Source: Alphaproteobacteria bacterium (GTDB taxonomy: Bacteria > Pseudomonadota > Alphaproteobacteria > ATCC43930 > CGMCC-115725). Taken from it: DNA of 64,000 nucleotides. The notes under the pieces were generated by a model, which saw only the letters and a list, made by a program, of their open reading frames with translations, was not told the origin of the DNA and did no database searches. Shown piece by piece: positions 18,244-26,827 of this stretch (positions are counted from its first letter, which is position 1; every line of letters starts with the position of its first letter). Made by a program: the position numbers and the translations under genes. The stretch covers positions 1 to 64,000 of the forward strand of contig JAGWNF010000015.1 of assembly GCA_028871455.1 (NCBI GenBank), read 5' to 3'.

Positions 18244-19227
18244 ATGAACTGGCAGGGGCGACGCGTCCTCGTCACCGGAGCCGGTGGCTTCATCGGCAGT
18301 CATCTCGTCGAGCATCTCGTTGCTGAAGGTGCACAGACGCGGGCGCTTATCCGATACACATCGGGTGGCAGCCGCGGCTGGCTCGAGGAGTCGACGGCGC
18401 GCAAGAATATCGAATTTGCGTTCGGCGATTTGCGGGACCGCGACAGCTTCCGGCATGCGATGAAGGGCGTTGACATCGTGTTCCATCTCGGTGCGTTGAT
18501 CGCGATCCCGTATTCGTATGACGCGCCGCTTAGCTACGTCGAGACCAACGTCGTCGGCACACTCAACGTTCTTGAGGCTGCGCGCACCGCTGGTGTTGGC
18601 CGGGTCGTTCACATCTCGACGAGCGAAACCTACGGAACAGCGCGCTACGTGCCGATCGATGAAACACATCCCTTGCAGGGGCAGTCGCCGTATTCGGCTT
18701 CGAAGATCGGCGCCGACATGCTGGCGCAATCTTATGGCTACTCGTTCGGACAAGAGGTCGTGATCATCCGTCCCTTCAACACTTTTGGCCCTCGTCAATC
18801 GACGCGTGCGGTGATTCCGACCATTATCAGCCAGGCATTGGCGTGTGATCGCATCCGGCTCGGCAATCTGTCACCGACCCGCGATCTCACGTTCGTTTCG
18901 GATACGGTTCTTGGAATTTTGGCGATTGGATCCTGCGACGACGCGGTGGGCCGAACAGTCAATCTCGGTTCGGGTCAGGAGATTTCGGTCGGCGATCTGA
19001 CCAAGCTGATCTGCAGAATGATCGGCCGCGAGGTTCCAATTCTCACCGACGCCGAACGCATCCGGCCAGAGAACAGCGAGGTGCAGCGCTTGGTTTCGAA
19101 TAACGCGCTGGCGCGCGAACTCGCCAATTGGACGCCCCGCACTTCGTTCCATGACGGACTCGCGGCCACGATCGCGTGGATCATGCGACACCTAGAGAGA
19201 TACAACTTTGGCCAATACACGAAGTGA
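18244..19227 (+). CDS. legB: NAD-dependent UDP-GlcNAc 4,6-dehydratase, LegB type
   Basis: 327 residues, extended short-chain dehydrogenase fold. The NAD motif is TGAGGFIGS (11-19), followed by GDLRDRDS, HLGALIAIPYSYDAP, STSETYG (125-131) and the catalytic YSASK (Tyr150, Lys154). The IAIPYSY and ARYVPIDETHPLQGQSPYSASKIGAD stretches are diagnostic of the LegB/Pen-type branch rather than PseB. It makes the UDP-4-keto-6-deoxy-GlcNAc substrate of LegC, the first step of legionaminic acid synthesis. AGGAG precedes the ATG at a good distance. The legC start lies inside its last codons (20-base overlap). Confidence 0.85.
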   Translation: MNWQGRRVLVTGAGGFIGSHLVEHLVAEGAQTRALIRYTSGGSRGWLEESTARKNIEFAFGDLRDRDSFRHAMKGVDIVFHLGALIAIPYSYDAPLSYVETNVVGTLNVLEAARTAGVGRVVHISTSETYGTARYVPIDETHPLQGQSPYSASKIGADMLAQSYGYSFGQEVVIIRPFNTFGPRQSTRAVIPTIISQALACDRIRLGNLSPTRDLTFVSDTVLGILAIGSCDDAVGRTVNLGSGQEISVGDLTKLICRMIGREVPILTDAERIRPENSEVQRLVSNNALARELANWTPRTSFHDGLAATIAWIMRHLERYNFGQYTK

Positions 19228-20407
19228 CGAGGCCCGCGTTTCTGCCGATGCGCCAATTCCTCTGAGCGTGCCGGTCTTGTCCGGACGCGAGTGGCAATAT
19301 GTGAAAGAGTGCCTCGACACGAATTGGGTTTCATCGGCCGGCCTGTTTATCGAGCGGTTCGAACGTGCCACCGCTGCCGCTCTCAACGCCGAGCACGCGG
19401 TCGCAGTCGTGAACGGTACGGCAGCTCTTCATCTGGCGATGGTTTTGCTTGGTGTCGGTCCCGGTGATGAAGTCGTAGTGCCGGCACTCACCTTCATCGC
19501 GACCGCAAACGCCGTTCGCTATACAGGCGCGGTACCAGCAATCCTTGATGTTGAGGCTGACTATTGGCAGCTCGATGCCGCCAAGCTTGAAGCCTTCTTG
19601 CGCGAAGGATGCATTCGACATAACGGCACCCTGTCGAACAAGGCAACGGGACGGCGGATCGCGGCGATTCTACCGGTGCACGCTCTCGGCCATCCTTGCG
19701 ACATGGACGCCATTATCGCTGTCGCTGATCCCTATGGAATTCCGGTCGTCGAGGATGCAGCCGAGGCAATTGGGGCGCGCTATAAGGGACGCTACGTCGG
19801 CACGATCGGCCGAATGGGCTGTCTCAGCTTCAACGGTAACAAGACAATCACGTGCGGCGGCGGCGGCATGATCCTGACCGGAGACGCAAAAATCGCCGCG
19901 CGGGCACGCTACTTGAGCAGTCAAGCCAAGGACGATGAGATTGCCTATGTCCACAGCGAGATCGGCTATAATTATCGACTGACGAACGTACTAGCCGCGA
20001 TCGGACTCGCTCAGATTGAGAAACTGGACGAACACATCGCGGCCAAAGAGAGGATTGCGCGCCGGTATTACGATGGCTTAGCGGGAATTCCCGGCCTAAC
20101 ACCGATGCTACAGGCAAATTGGGCTCAGAATGTCCACTGGCTGTTCACCATCCTCATCGATTCGACGCGCTTCGGCCTCGATAATATGACGCTCCTGAAC
20201 CGACTGCTCGAAGCGGGTATCGAGACGCGACCGCTGTGGCAGCCGATGCATCGCTCGTCGGCCCTGCGTGATGCCTTTGTGCACTCCGAAATTACGGTGG
20301 CCGATCGCGTGCATGCGCAGGCACTGAGTCTGCCCAGCTCGGTAAATCTGACACCCGAACAGCAGGATCGCGTGATCGCGAGCATCAAACAGGCTTCGCG
20401 AGCGTAA
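19208..20407 (+). CDS. legC: LegC-family PLP aminotransferase (UDP-4-amino-4,6-dideoxy-GlcNAc forming)
   Basis: 399 residues of the DegT/AHBA family. NGTAALHLAMVLLGVGPGDEV, VVEDAAEAIGA and the cofactor lysine Lys212 in SFNGNKTITCGGGGM identify the LegC subgroup, which has the FNGNK(T/I)ITxGGGGM motif. It transfers an amino group from glutamate to C4 of the LegB product. The start is a TTG at 19208 inside the legB 3' end, preceded by GAGAGA, so it is translationally coupled to legB. The GT42-like gene starts in its stop codon (TAATG). Confidence 0.85.
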   Translation: MANTRSDEARVSADAPIPLSVPVLSGREWQYVKECLDTNWVSSAGLFIERFERATAAALNAEHAVAVVNGTAALHLAMVLLGVGPGDEVVVPALTFIATANAVRYTGAVPAILDVEADYWQLDAAKLEAFLREGCIRHNGTLSNKATGRRIAAILPVHALGHPCDMDAIIAVADPYGIPVVEDAAEAIGARYKGRYVGTIGRMGCLSFNGNKTITCGGGGMILTGDAKIAARARYLSSQAKDDEIAYVHSEIGYNYRLTNVLAAIGLAQIEKLDEHIAAKERIARRYYDGLAGIPGLTPMLQANWAQNVHWLFTILIDSTRFGLDNMTLLNRLLEAGIETRPLWQPMHRSSALRDAFVHSEITVADRVHAQALSLPSSVNLTPEQQDRVIASIKQASRA

Positions 20408-21387
20408 TGATCGCTAACCGAGTAACCCGTGTCTGGCACGAAAGCGGCGTCCAAGGAACCGCTCGCCGCCTTGCCGCCTGGGCCTTAACCAAGATCGTAC
20501 ATCGCTGCGACCGCGCGGCCCGGGCGCTGCTTTCGCCACGATCGATGATGACCCTCGCCTCGCGCCAAACGGCGAGCCTCATCGCCGGAAACCGCGACCT
20601 CGCGGACCGCTATCGCGGTCAGCGCTGTTTCATTCTTGCCAGCGGTCCATCGACCTTGTCGCAGGATCTCACGCACCTCAGAGGCGAGTGTGTGATCGCC
20701 GTCAACGAAATGTTTCTTAGGACGCAACGTGATGGATTGAAGCCCATTACGCTGATGATACAGGACATCGAATATTTCGGGGACACGCCGGGCTACCGGA
20801 GGTTTCTCGAAGACCTCGAATTTGCCGCCCACAGTAGCGGCGCGGACGTCGTCTTTCCAGTTGGCGCGCATTGCGTGGTGACTGAACGGGGGCTCTTTCG
20901 CGATAATCCGCCGCGCTACTATTTGCCCGTTGGACGCCTTCTCAACTATCCGAGCGCTGAGGACGTGCCGCCGCTCGACTTCGCGGCCACGATTCCCGGC
21001 ATGCCCACAGTGACCCACACGGCAATTGCACTAGCGCTTTTCATGGGATTTTCCGAAATCTATCTCCTCGGAGTCGATCTAGACTTCATCGTAAACTCGA
21101 CGACCCCCATCCGTCACGGCTATGGTGCCAATCCGTACAACGAAAATGACCGCGTGCCAGCCGCAGCGCTATTCGCCAATAAAATGGGCTGGGATTATCC
21201 GACTCTCCTCGCTGAAGTCGCGGACCATCTGCGTAGTTACGCTCGGCTGCACGAGATCGCTGCATCGTCGGCGCAACGCCTCTACAACGCCAATCCGGGC
21301 GGCTTGTTAGAGACCGTCGAGCGGCGACCATACGAAAGCTTGTTTCAGCCGCCGGTCAGCCGCCGGACACTACAAGGATTGCCATAG
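20407..21387 (+). CDS. GT42/DUF115 (Maf)-like protein, candidate nonulosonosyltransferase
   Basis: 326 residues. An N-terminal basic, amphipathic stretch (1-70) is followed by CFILASGPSTLSQDL (74-88), matching the xGxGPSL nucleotide-binding loop of GT42 sialyltransferases, DUF115 and Maf flagellin glycosyltransferases. At 202-227 the segment VTHTAIALALFMGFSEIYLLGVDLDF corresponds to the conserved AIxxGYKEIYLxGxDF element of that superfamily. Start and stop (TAATG) overlap with legC, so it is co-translated with the pathway that makes the nonulosonic acid. I infer transfer of the CMP-activated sugar to a glycan or protein. It is shorter than typical Maf proteins. Its 3' end overlaps the convergent acetyltransferase gene by 43 bases. 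Confidence 0.55.
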   Translation: MIANRVTRVWHESGVQGTARRLAAWALTKIVHRCDRAARALLSPRSMMTLASRQTASLIAGNRDLADRYRGQRCFILASGPSTLSQDLTHLRGECVIAVNEMFLRTQRDGLKPITLMIQDIEYFGDTPGYRRFLEDLEFAAHSSGADVVFPVGAHCVVTERGLFRDNPPRYYLPVGRLLNYPSAEDVPPLDFAATIPGMPTVTHTAIALALFMGFSEIYLLGVDLDFIVNSTTPIRHGYGANPYNENDRVPAAALFANKMGWDYPTLLAEVADHLRSYARLHEIAASSAQRLYNANPGGLLETVERRPYESLFQPPVSRRTLQGLP

Positions 21388-21989
21388 GCAAGCGACCGCT
21401 CCGGCACGTCCTCGACAACAACGGAGCCGGCGCCGATCATTGCATGGGCGCCAACAGCACGGTTGTTGGAGACGACGGAGCCGGCGCCGATCATGGTCCA
21501 ATCACCGACCGCAACCGTTCCCGCCAGCACTACGCCGGGACAGAGATGCACACCCTCGCCGATTCGGCAATCGTGATCGACCCGCGCACCTGTGTTGATG
21601 ATTGCATGGCCACCGATGACGCTGTCGCAATTGATCACGGCGCCAGCGAAAACCACGGTTCCGGGACCGAAAGTCGACCGCGCCCCGACGATTGCGCTCG
21701 GATGGATAAGTGTTATCAGTTCCGCCCCTGAGCTGGCCAGTCGCCGGGCAATTTCACGGCGCACGCGTCCGTCGCCAATGGCAATTACGAAACGGCAGAC
21801 AGCCTTAAGCGCTTTATCGCCCAGTAGACTGTCATTGCCGAGGACGGGCACGCCATAAAACGACGCGTCGGGCGGCAGAGACGCATCGATCACACCGCGA
21901 ACTGGCAGGCTCGTCTTCTCGCACAAGTCGAGCACGACCTTCGCGTGCCCGCCAGCACCGATGAGAACCACCGGCTTTTGTGTCGTCAT
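21345..21989 (-). CDS. NeuD/PglD/LegH-like sugar N- or O-acetyltransferase
   Basis: 214 residues. The N-terminal PglD-type sugar-nucleotide domain starts VVLIGAGGHAKVVLDLCE (7-24), and a left-handed beta-helix of hexapeptide repeats runs from about 95 to 205. The catalytic histidine is expected in VDHDCRIGEG, matching PglD His125. LegH-type enzymes acetylate the 4-amino group of the LegC product; NeuD-type enzymes O-acetylate sialic acids. Because no other acetyltransferase is present, the LegH step is the best guess. It is convergent with, and overlaps, the GT42-like gene. Confidence 0.75.
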   Translation of the reverse strand: MTTQKPVVLIGAGGHAKVVLDLCEKTSLPVRGVIDASLPPDASFYGVPVLGNDSLLGDKALKAVCRFVIAIGDGRVRREIARRLASSGAELITLIHPSAIVGARSTFGPGTVVFAGAVINCDSVIGGHAIINTGARVDHDCRIGEGVHLCPGVVLAGTVAVGDWTMIGAGSVVSNNRAVGAHAMIGAGSVVVEDVPERSLAYGNPCSVRRLTGG

Positions 21990-22061
21990 CTATCTGCCGA
22001 TCCCGTCATAGGCTGACGGTATCGGCATTCGATAGGCCAGACAATATGCAAGGCGGCGGAT

Positions 22062-24290
22062 CTACGCTGCGGGCCCGCTAGCAAGGTCAACCAACCGGTC
22101 GAGTGCATGACCATCGTTCGGCCAAGCATAATCTTCGACAAACTTTCGGCGGGAGGCTACGAATGCTGGCGGCTCTACTTCAGCATCGAGGCTGTCCATC
22201 ACGGCTCTCTCGAGATCGCATTCTTGTGTTACCCCTCGGGCAACGCCAGCTTCGACATAGTCATTCGATGGAAATTTGCGCCCCGTGAGATTGACCACAA
22301 TCAGGCGTCTACCGAGCAGAACAGCGTCGGACCCCACGGTCGAAAAATCCGTGATCACAGCATCAGCAGCAACAATCATCTCATGGATTTCCAGCGCCTC
22401 CACCACGGCAACGGCCGGTAGGGTCTTCGACCATTCATAAGCCTCGCGGCCAAAGCTCGGATGTGGACGAATGACGAGGACAGTGTCACCGCGACGGGCG
22501 CAGATCGCAGCTAGCGTGCTCACCCAGAGTCGCTCGTTCGGATCGATATAGGATGTGGCTAAGAGCAACATCTTCACGTTAGAGCGCACCTGAGTTGACA
22601 TCGCCGCCAACTCTCGGCGTATAGCCGCGCGGTCGAGGCGGCGCGCCTCATCGAGAAAAACGTTGCCCACAGGGCGCAAGCGGCTTGGATCGTAACCCAT
22701 CGCCACGAACGCATCGCGGCACTGCCGGCCATAGGTCCCGATTACCGACAGATTCCCCCAACCGATGATTGAAGCTGGATTGCCGGCTACCGTCACGACT
22801 GGCATGCTCACGGTACGCACGTTTTCGAAATTGGCGGCAAGCTGCGCGACATGGGCAGCGGTTCCCCAGTGCGGGAAGACGTGCACCGCATCAGGACGGG
22901 CGATCCGCAGGAGCTCGCGCATCTGTAGCATCTGATCGCGCGCGATCCGCAGCAGGACCGTCACTGTCGGGTCGGTAAGCCAGCTCAGGAAGGCCGCGCG
23001 CAGACCTTCATCAGCCATTGGCAGTGGCTGCCTCGTGATGATCGCCGCCGCATTCCGAAAATCTTGCTCGCTCGCTTGTCCAGCCGTTGGCTTTAGGCTT
23101 ATTTTGATGAAATCGGCATAGGAGACCTGGGGTGCAAACTCGACGCACGCCTTGGCGCTAGCACTTATGAATATGACCGTGCGACCGCGCTTGCGCAGGT
23201 GCCGGACCAGAAGTGTGGTGAGCGTGCTGAACGGCGTGCGCGGCTGTGCGTCGCAAATCACGACGGTCACGGGACGTTGTTTAATGAGATGACGGAATTG
23301 CAACTGTTGCTGTCGCGAAATATCCGGGACCAACGGTAGGAACACGGTGAACAGGTTGAGCAACCGCATCCGCCACATTCGCCGCTTGATTGATACAGGA
23401 AGATCGAGATCACCTTCTGGATTCAGATCGGACACAATCCGATAGAATGACGGCTCATCCCAGCATACTAGCGCGTCTGGCGCCGCCAATTGCACTAGCA
23501 TCGGCGCCGCGTGCTGCAGTATGCGGTCACCCAAAAAATCCCCACTCTCAATGATGATCGCCCGATTTTCAGCGGCGATGAGGCGCTTTACCGCGTTTTC
23601 GACGCGCGCGAGCTGAGAGACAGCAGAGTAACAATCGATATAGAAAAGCGCGAACGGATTAAAGTCGGCGATCGGCGGCACATCAGGATCGCACAACAAC
23701 CGGTCCATGAATGCTTGCGATCGGCGGTGTACGCCGATGTCAACGTCGCCTTCCGTCCATAAATCCTGAAGCGAAATGACCTCAAGCGGAACATCGGACG
23801 ATGTGCGCGCGTTAGAACGGCCCGATACCACCAAGCCGACCTTCTCATGGCCTGCTGACCGCAAAATCCTCAGTAGGCGATCGAAACCAGACTGGTTGAC
23901 TCCACTGGCCAGGAGAAACACGGAGCCGCGCCATCCCTCCAGGTCCGCCACGCTCACGTTCCTTCGTGCCAATGCATCTATGAACGCCGGTTCGCGCAGA
24001 GTGGACATGCGCCAGAACCGAACAAGCCTCTGCAATGCGCGACCAAACTTCGACCCCTGTAGGGTGTCGAACATTAGACGCGCAATCCGCTTAACCTTAG
24101 GAAACCAACGGTACCGCGCACCGATGGACACGATCAGCTTATGAATCCCGCGTCGCAGGCGCTCCATGAGGGACAACCCAGTAGCAGCAAACTGCCACAT
24201 ACCGAAGATGAACCGTACGAACCGCAGCCCAAGTAGGTTGCTCCGCCGTGCGCGTTCTATGATTTCGTCGATGCCGACCCGCGCTGTCAT
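22062..24290 (-). CDS. Large GT-B-fold glycosyl/glycerophosphotransferase-like protein
   Basis: 742 residues with no signal peptide and only weak hydrophobic stretches. The C-terminal half (about 380-735) has a GT-B look: VLVIRPHPSFGREAYEW and then ADAVITDFSTVGSDAVLLGRRLIVVNLTG, which resembles the nucleotide-binding site of CDP-glycerol glycerophosphotransferases and capsule glycosyltransferases. The N-terminal half (GWRGSVFLLASGVNQSGFDRLL and onward) reads like a second Rossmann-type domain that I do not recognise. It could be a two-domain polymerase adding alternating residues. It is monocistronic, between the acetyltransferase and the divergent GT4 gene. Confidence 0.5.
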   Translation of the reverse strand: MTARVGIDEIIERARRSNLLGLRFVRFIFGMWQFAATGLSLMERLRRGIHKLIVSIGARYRWFPKVKRIARLMFDTLQGSKFGRALQRLVRFWRMSTLREPAFIDALARRNVSVADLEGWRGSVFLLASGVNQSGFDRLLRILRSAGHEKVGLVVSGRSNARTSSDVPLEVISLQDLWTEGDVDIGVHRRSQAFMDRLLCDPDVPPIADFNPFALFYIDCYSAVSQLARVENAVKRLIAAENRAIIIESGDFLGDRILQHAAPMLVQLAAPDALVCWDEPSFYRIVSDLNPEGDLDLPVSIKRRMWRMRLLNLFTVFLPLVPDISRQQQLQFRHLIKQRPVTVVICDAQPRTPFSTLTTLLVRHLRKRGRTVIFISASAKACVEFAPQVSYADFIKISLKPTAGQASEQDFRNAAAIITRQPLPMADEGLRAAFLSWLTDPTVTVLLRIARDQMLQMRELLRIARPDAVHVFPHWGTAAHVAQLAANFENVRTVSMPVVTVAGNPASIIGWGNLSVIGTYGRQCRDAFVAMGYDPSRLRPVGNVFLDEARRLDRAAIRRELAAMSTQVRSNVKMLLLATSYIDPNERLWVSTLAAICARRGDTVLVIRPHPSFGREAYEWSKTLPAVAVVEALEIHEMIVAADAVITDFSTVGSDAVLLGRRLIVVNLTGRKFPSNDYVEAGVARGVTQECDLERAVMDSLDAEVEPPAFVASRRKFVEDYAWPNDGHALDRLVDLASGPAA

Positions 24291-24449
24291 TGCCGCACCA
24301 TAAAATCTTGCCGCTTCTGCGTCGTTCGATATTTTCGTAGATTGATGCCCGTGAGGATACGCAAGTTATTGACGCCAAAGCGCCTCCGGCAGCATCGTGA
24401 CGGCCTAGACAGAGGCGGGTTTGACTTCATTCTATGACCCGGCACCGGT

Positions 24450-25583
24450 GTGAACGTCAGGCCCACTGTTCTCCACGTCATCACTGATCTCGGCTCCGGT
24501 GGCGCCGAACGCGTACTGGCTCGTCTCGCCGTTGCATCGAAGAAGTTCCAGCACGTTATCGTATCGCTCACTGGCGAGGGCGATCTCGGTCCGTCACTGC
24601 ATGCAAACGGCATATCGGTACATGCCCTTGATATGCGGCCTGGTGGCCTGCCGTCGCTAAGCGCGTTTTTGCACCTTGTCCGCATAATCCGCGAAGCCAG
24701 ACCAGTGGCAGTACAGACCTGGCTTTACCATGCCGATCTCCTGGGCCTTTTTGCAGCGCGATTGGCAGGATGTCGTACGGTCGCCTGGAATTTGCGCTGC
24801 TCGAACATGGATCTGTCGCGCTATCGTTGGTCAACGCGGCTGGTTGTCAGACTTTTAGCGGCGCTTTCGCCCTGGCCCGCGTTTGTCCTGGTGAATTCCG
24901 AGGCGGGCCGGCGGTGGCACGCGGCACTTGGTTACCGGCCACGACACTGGCAGCTGACACCCAATGGCATTGATACGTCCCTCTTCCGCCCGGATTCCGT
25001 CGCGCGCGACGCATGGCGGCGACGGTTGGGTATCCCGCCTGAGACCGTTCTAGTCGGCATGGTAGCGCGACGTGACCCGATGAAAGACCATGCAACCATA
25101 CTGGCGGCGGCAGCGCGAGCTGTGCGCGATAGCCACAATCTCGAATTTGTTCTGGCTGGACAAGGAATCACGCGCCACGATCCTGAACTTGCACGCTTGG
25201 CCGATGTCGTGGCCGCGCCCGTCCATCTCATCGGTCCCTGTGATGAAGTGCCAACTTTGACCGCGGCGTTCGATATAGCTGTTCTGTCGGCCGCCTTTGG
25301 CGAGGGCTTTCCCAATGTCGTCGCCGAAGCAATGGCCACAGGCGTGCCGTGCATCGTCACCGATGTTGGCGATGCTGCGGCAATCGTCGATGCAACCGGT
25401 CTCGTCGTGCCACCGCGCGACCCCGAGGCGCTCGCCCGTGCGATATCGACGCTGGCAGCTGATTCCACGTTGCGCGCCCGACTCGGTACGGCGGCGCGCC
25501 AGCGCATCGAGCAGCATTATAAACTGTCCGATATGGTCTCAGCATACGAAGAGCTGTGGCAGCGTCTCGCCGCACCCGCTTGA
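24450..25583 (+). CDS. Family 4 glycosyltransferase
   Basis: 377 residues. The GT-B opening is VLHVITDLGSGGAERVLARL (7-26), with PNGIDTSLFRP in the linker and the C-terminal donor-site motif FGEGFPNVVAEAMATGVPCIVTDVGD, which includes the EX7E glutamates. This is the retaining GT4 pattern common in capsule and O-antigen assembly. The start is a GTG at 24450; no strong ribosome-binding site is visible. It is the last clearly glycan-related gene, so the locus probably ends near 25.6 kb. Donor and acceptor are unknown. Confidence 0.82.
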   Translation: MNVRPTVLHVITDLGSGGAERVLARLAVASKKFQHVIVSLTGEGDLGPSLHANGISVHALDMRPGGLPSLSAFLHLVRIIREARPVAVQTWLYHADLLGLFAARLAGCRTVAWNLRCSNMDLSRYRWSTRLVVRLLAALSPWPAFVLVNSEAGRRWHAALGYRPRHWQLTPNGIDTSLFRPDSVARDAWRRRLGIPPETVLVGMVARRDPMKDHATILAAAARAVRDSHNLEFVLAGQGITRHDPELARLADVVAAPVHLIGPCDEVPTLTAAFDIAVLSAAFGEGFPNVVAEAMATGVPCIVTDVGDAAAIVDATGLVVPPRDPEALARAISTLAADSTLRARLGTAARQRIEQHYKLSDMVSAYEELWQRLAAPA

Positions 25584-25724
25584 AAAAGACCATAATCGTA
25601 ACGCCGACGACGCAAACCTGTCACCCGCCCGATCCGTGCGCGCGAACGGTCAGTTACCAAACGATCGATGAAGTGATGGCGGATTATCGGCCTTGATCTA
25701 CGGGTAGGCCGCAATCGCCGCTCT

Positions 25725-26027
25725 TTACGCCGCGCGAACAGGTTTGATTCGTTTGATATCTTCAGGTCGGAGATTTCGTTGTGCCATCTTCAAGTCATAG
25801 TGGGCTTGGAGATTCATCCAGAATTCAGGACTGTTGCCAAAATACAAACTCAACCGAAGCGCCGTATCGGCTGTGATGCGCCGCCGATTGTTCACGATCT
25901 CGGCAATGCGGTTTGGCGAGATTCCAATCGCTTTCGCGAGCTGGCTTTGCGATAGACCGTACGCCGCCAGGAACTCTTCCTTCAGCATCTCGCCCGGCGT
26001 AACCGGCGCAAATTCATTTGCCGCCAC
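25725..26027 (-). CDS. higA: HigA-type antitoxin (XRE-family HTH)
   Basis: 100 residues. A helix-turn-helix of the addiction-module antidote family lies at about 24-62 (LSQSQLAKAIGISPNRIAEIVNNRRRITADTALRL), followed by the typical YFGNSPEFWMNLQAHYDL segment. It should bind and neutralise HigB and repress the shared promoter. It starts 12 bases downstream of the higB stop, giving the toxin-first order typical of higBA. A palindromic operator candidate is at 26329-26348. The module sits just after the glycan locus, a usual place for stabilising addiction modules. Confidence 0.88.
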   Translation of the reverse strand: MAANEFAPVTPGEMLKEEFLAAYGLSQSQLAKAIGISPNRIAEIVNNRRRITADTALRLSLYFGNSPEFWMNLQAHYDLKMAQRNLRPEDIKRIKPVRAA

Positions 26028-26039
26028 CGTCGTCTCCTC

Positions 26040-26318
26040 TCAATGATAATCCACGATCCGAACGTCACGAGCTTCGCCATTGTTCCATTTGAAGATCACC
26101 CGCCACTGGTTGTTAATCCGGATCGAATAAAAATCCGTCAGATCGCCTTTGAGCTTTTCCAATCGGTTTGCCCTGGGTATCGTCAAATCCGTCAACCGGC
26201 TCGCCGCGTTTAGCGCCTCAAGTTTACGTTTGGCAGCACGGGCGATGCCCTCGAAATGACTCACCCGCTCATCGTGGAACAGCGCCTCGGTGCGCTTGTC
26301 ACCAAACGAACGGATCAT
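26040..26318 (-). CDS. higB: HigB-type toxin (RelE superfamily mRNA interferase)
   Basis: 92 residues, full length for HigB. The opening MIRSFGDKRTEALFHDE and the core KLKGDLTDFYSIRINNQWRVIFKW are characteristic of ribosome-dependent HigB RNases that cleave mRNA in the A site. It ends with the usual VDYH. The start ATG at 26316-26318 lies only 5 bases downstream of a perfect TATAAT, so the transcript appears almost leaderless. It forms a toxin-first operon with higA. Confidence 0.88.
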   Translation of the reverse strand: MIRSFGDKRTEALFHDERVSHFEGIARAAKRKLEALNAASRLTDLTIPRANRLEKLKGDLTDFYSIRINNQWRVIFKWNNGEARDVRIVDYH

Positions 26319-26323
26319 GGCGC

Positions 26324-26351
26324 ATTATACCGTATACCGGTATGCGGTCAA
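26324..26351 (-). promoter_or_regulatory. higBA promoter with overlapping palindromic operator
   Basis: On the minus strand: -35 TTGACC (26346-26351), a 16-base spacer and -10 TATAAT (26324-26329). The spacer holds the perfect palindrome ATACCGGTAT (26334-26343), which extends to a 20-base inverted repeat (26329-26348) with one mismatched pair. It overlaps both promoter elements, as expected for HigA autorepression. The -10 ends 5 bases before the higB ATG. Confidence 0.75.
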
Positions 26352-26404
26352 GCTGTCGCCCTTTTTACGAAGACGAAAGCGCCAAGCGAAGTTCGACGGC
26401 CCCT

Positions 26405-26704
26405 CTACGGCGCGAAAATTTCCTTCAGCCGCCGGACCATCTGCTGGTGGCGCGGCGCGTCGGCCACATTGACGCCCTTGCCGACGCCGAGATAGCGCTC
26501 GGTGACCGCCGGATCGTGCAGCAAGTCCTTGCCGCTGCCGGCGCGGAGCGCCAGCAGGCCGACGACGACCTTGACCAGCGTCGACTTGCCGGCGCCATTG
26601 GCACCGACCCGCGCCACGATCTCGCCTGGCGCGCCCGTCAGGTCGATGCCGTGAATGACGTTGGCCGCCTTGTGGCCGGTGGAGACGCGTTTCAGTTCGA
26701 GCAT
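26405..26704 (-). pseudogene. Internally deleted livF-like branched-chain amino acid ABC ATPase remnant
   Basis: About 99 codons. The first part is a good LivF N-terminus: MLELKRVSTG, then HGIDLTGAPGEIV and Walker [13 protein letters not shown]. After GLLALRAGSG the frame jumps directly to a LivF-like C-terminus (DLLHDPAVTERYLGVG). The Q-loop, signature motif and Walker B, roughly 130-140 residues, are missing, so it cannot be a working ATPase. The frame stays open across the junction. GGAGG upstream of the ATG survives. No liv partner genes are nearby, so it is probably a leftover of a rearrangement at the edge of the glycan locus. Confidence 0.75.
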
Positions 26705-26827
26705 CACGCCTCCGCACCGATTTTGCGAGATCGATGCTCTCCTCACGTGAGGCGCCCCTAATCTCGAATACCGCAGCTTAGAAGACAGGCCGCATCAGCA
26801 GTCTTTCAGAGACCGCGCCGAAAATAT

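Noticed and set aside
26325-26717. 130-codon minus-strand frame over the livF remnant and higBA promoter
   Set aside because: Arg/Gly-rich shadow of the livF remnant in another frame.
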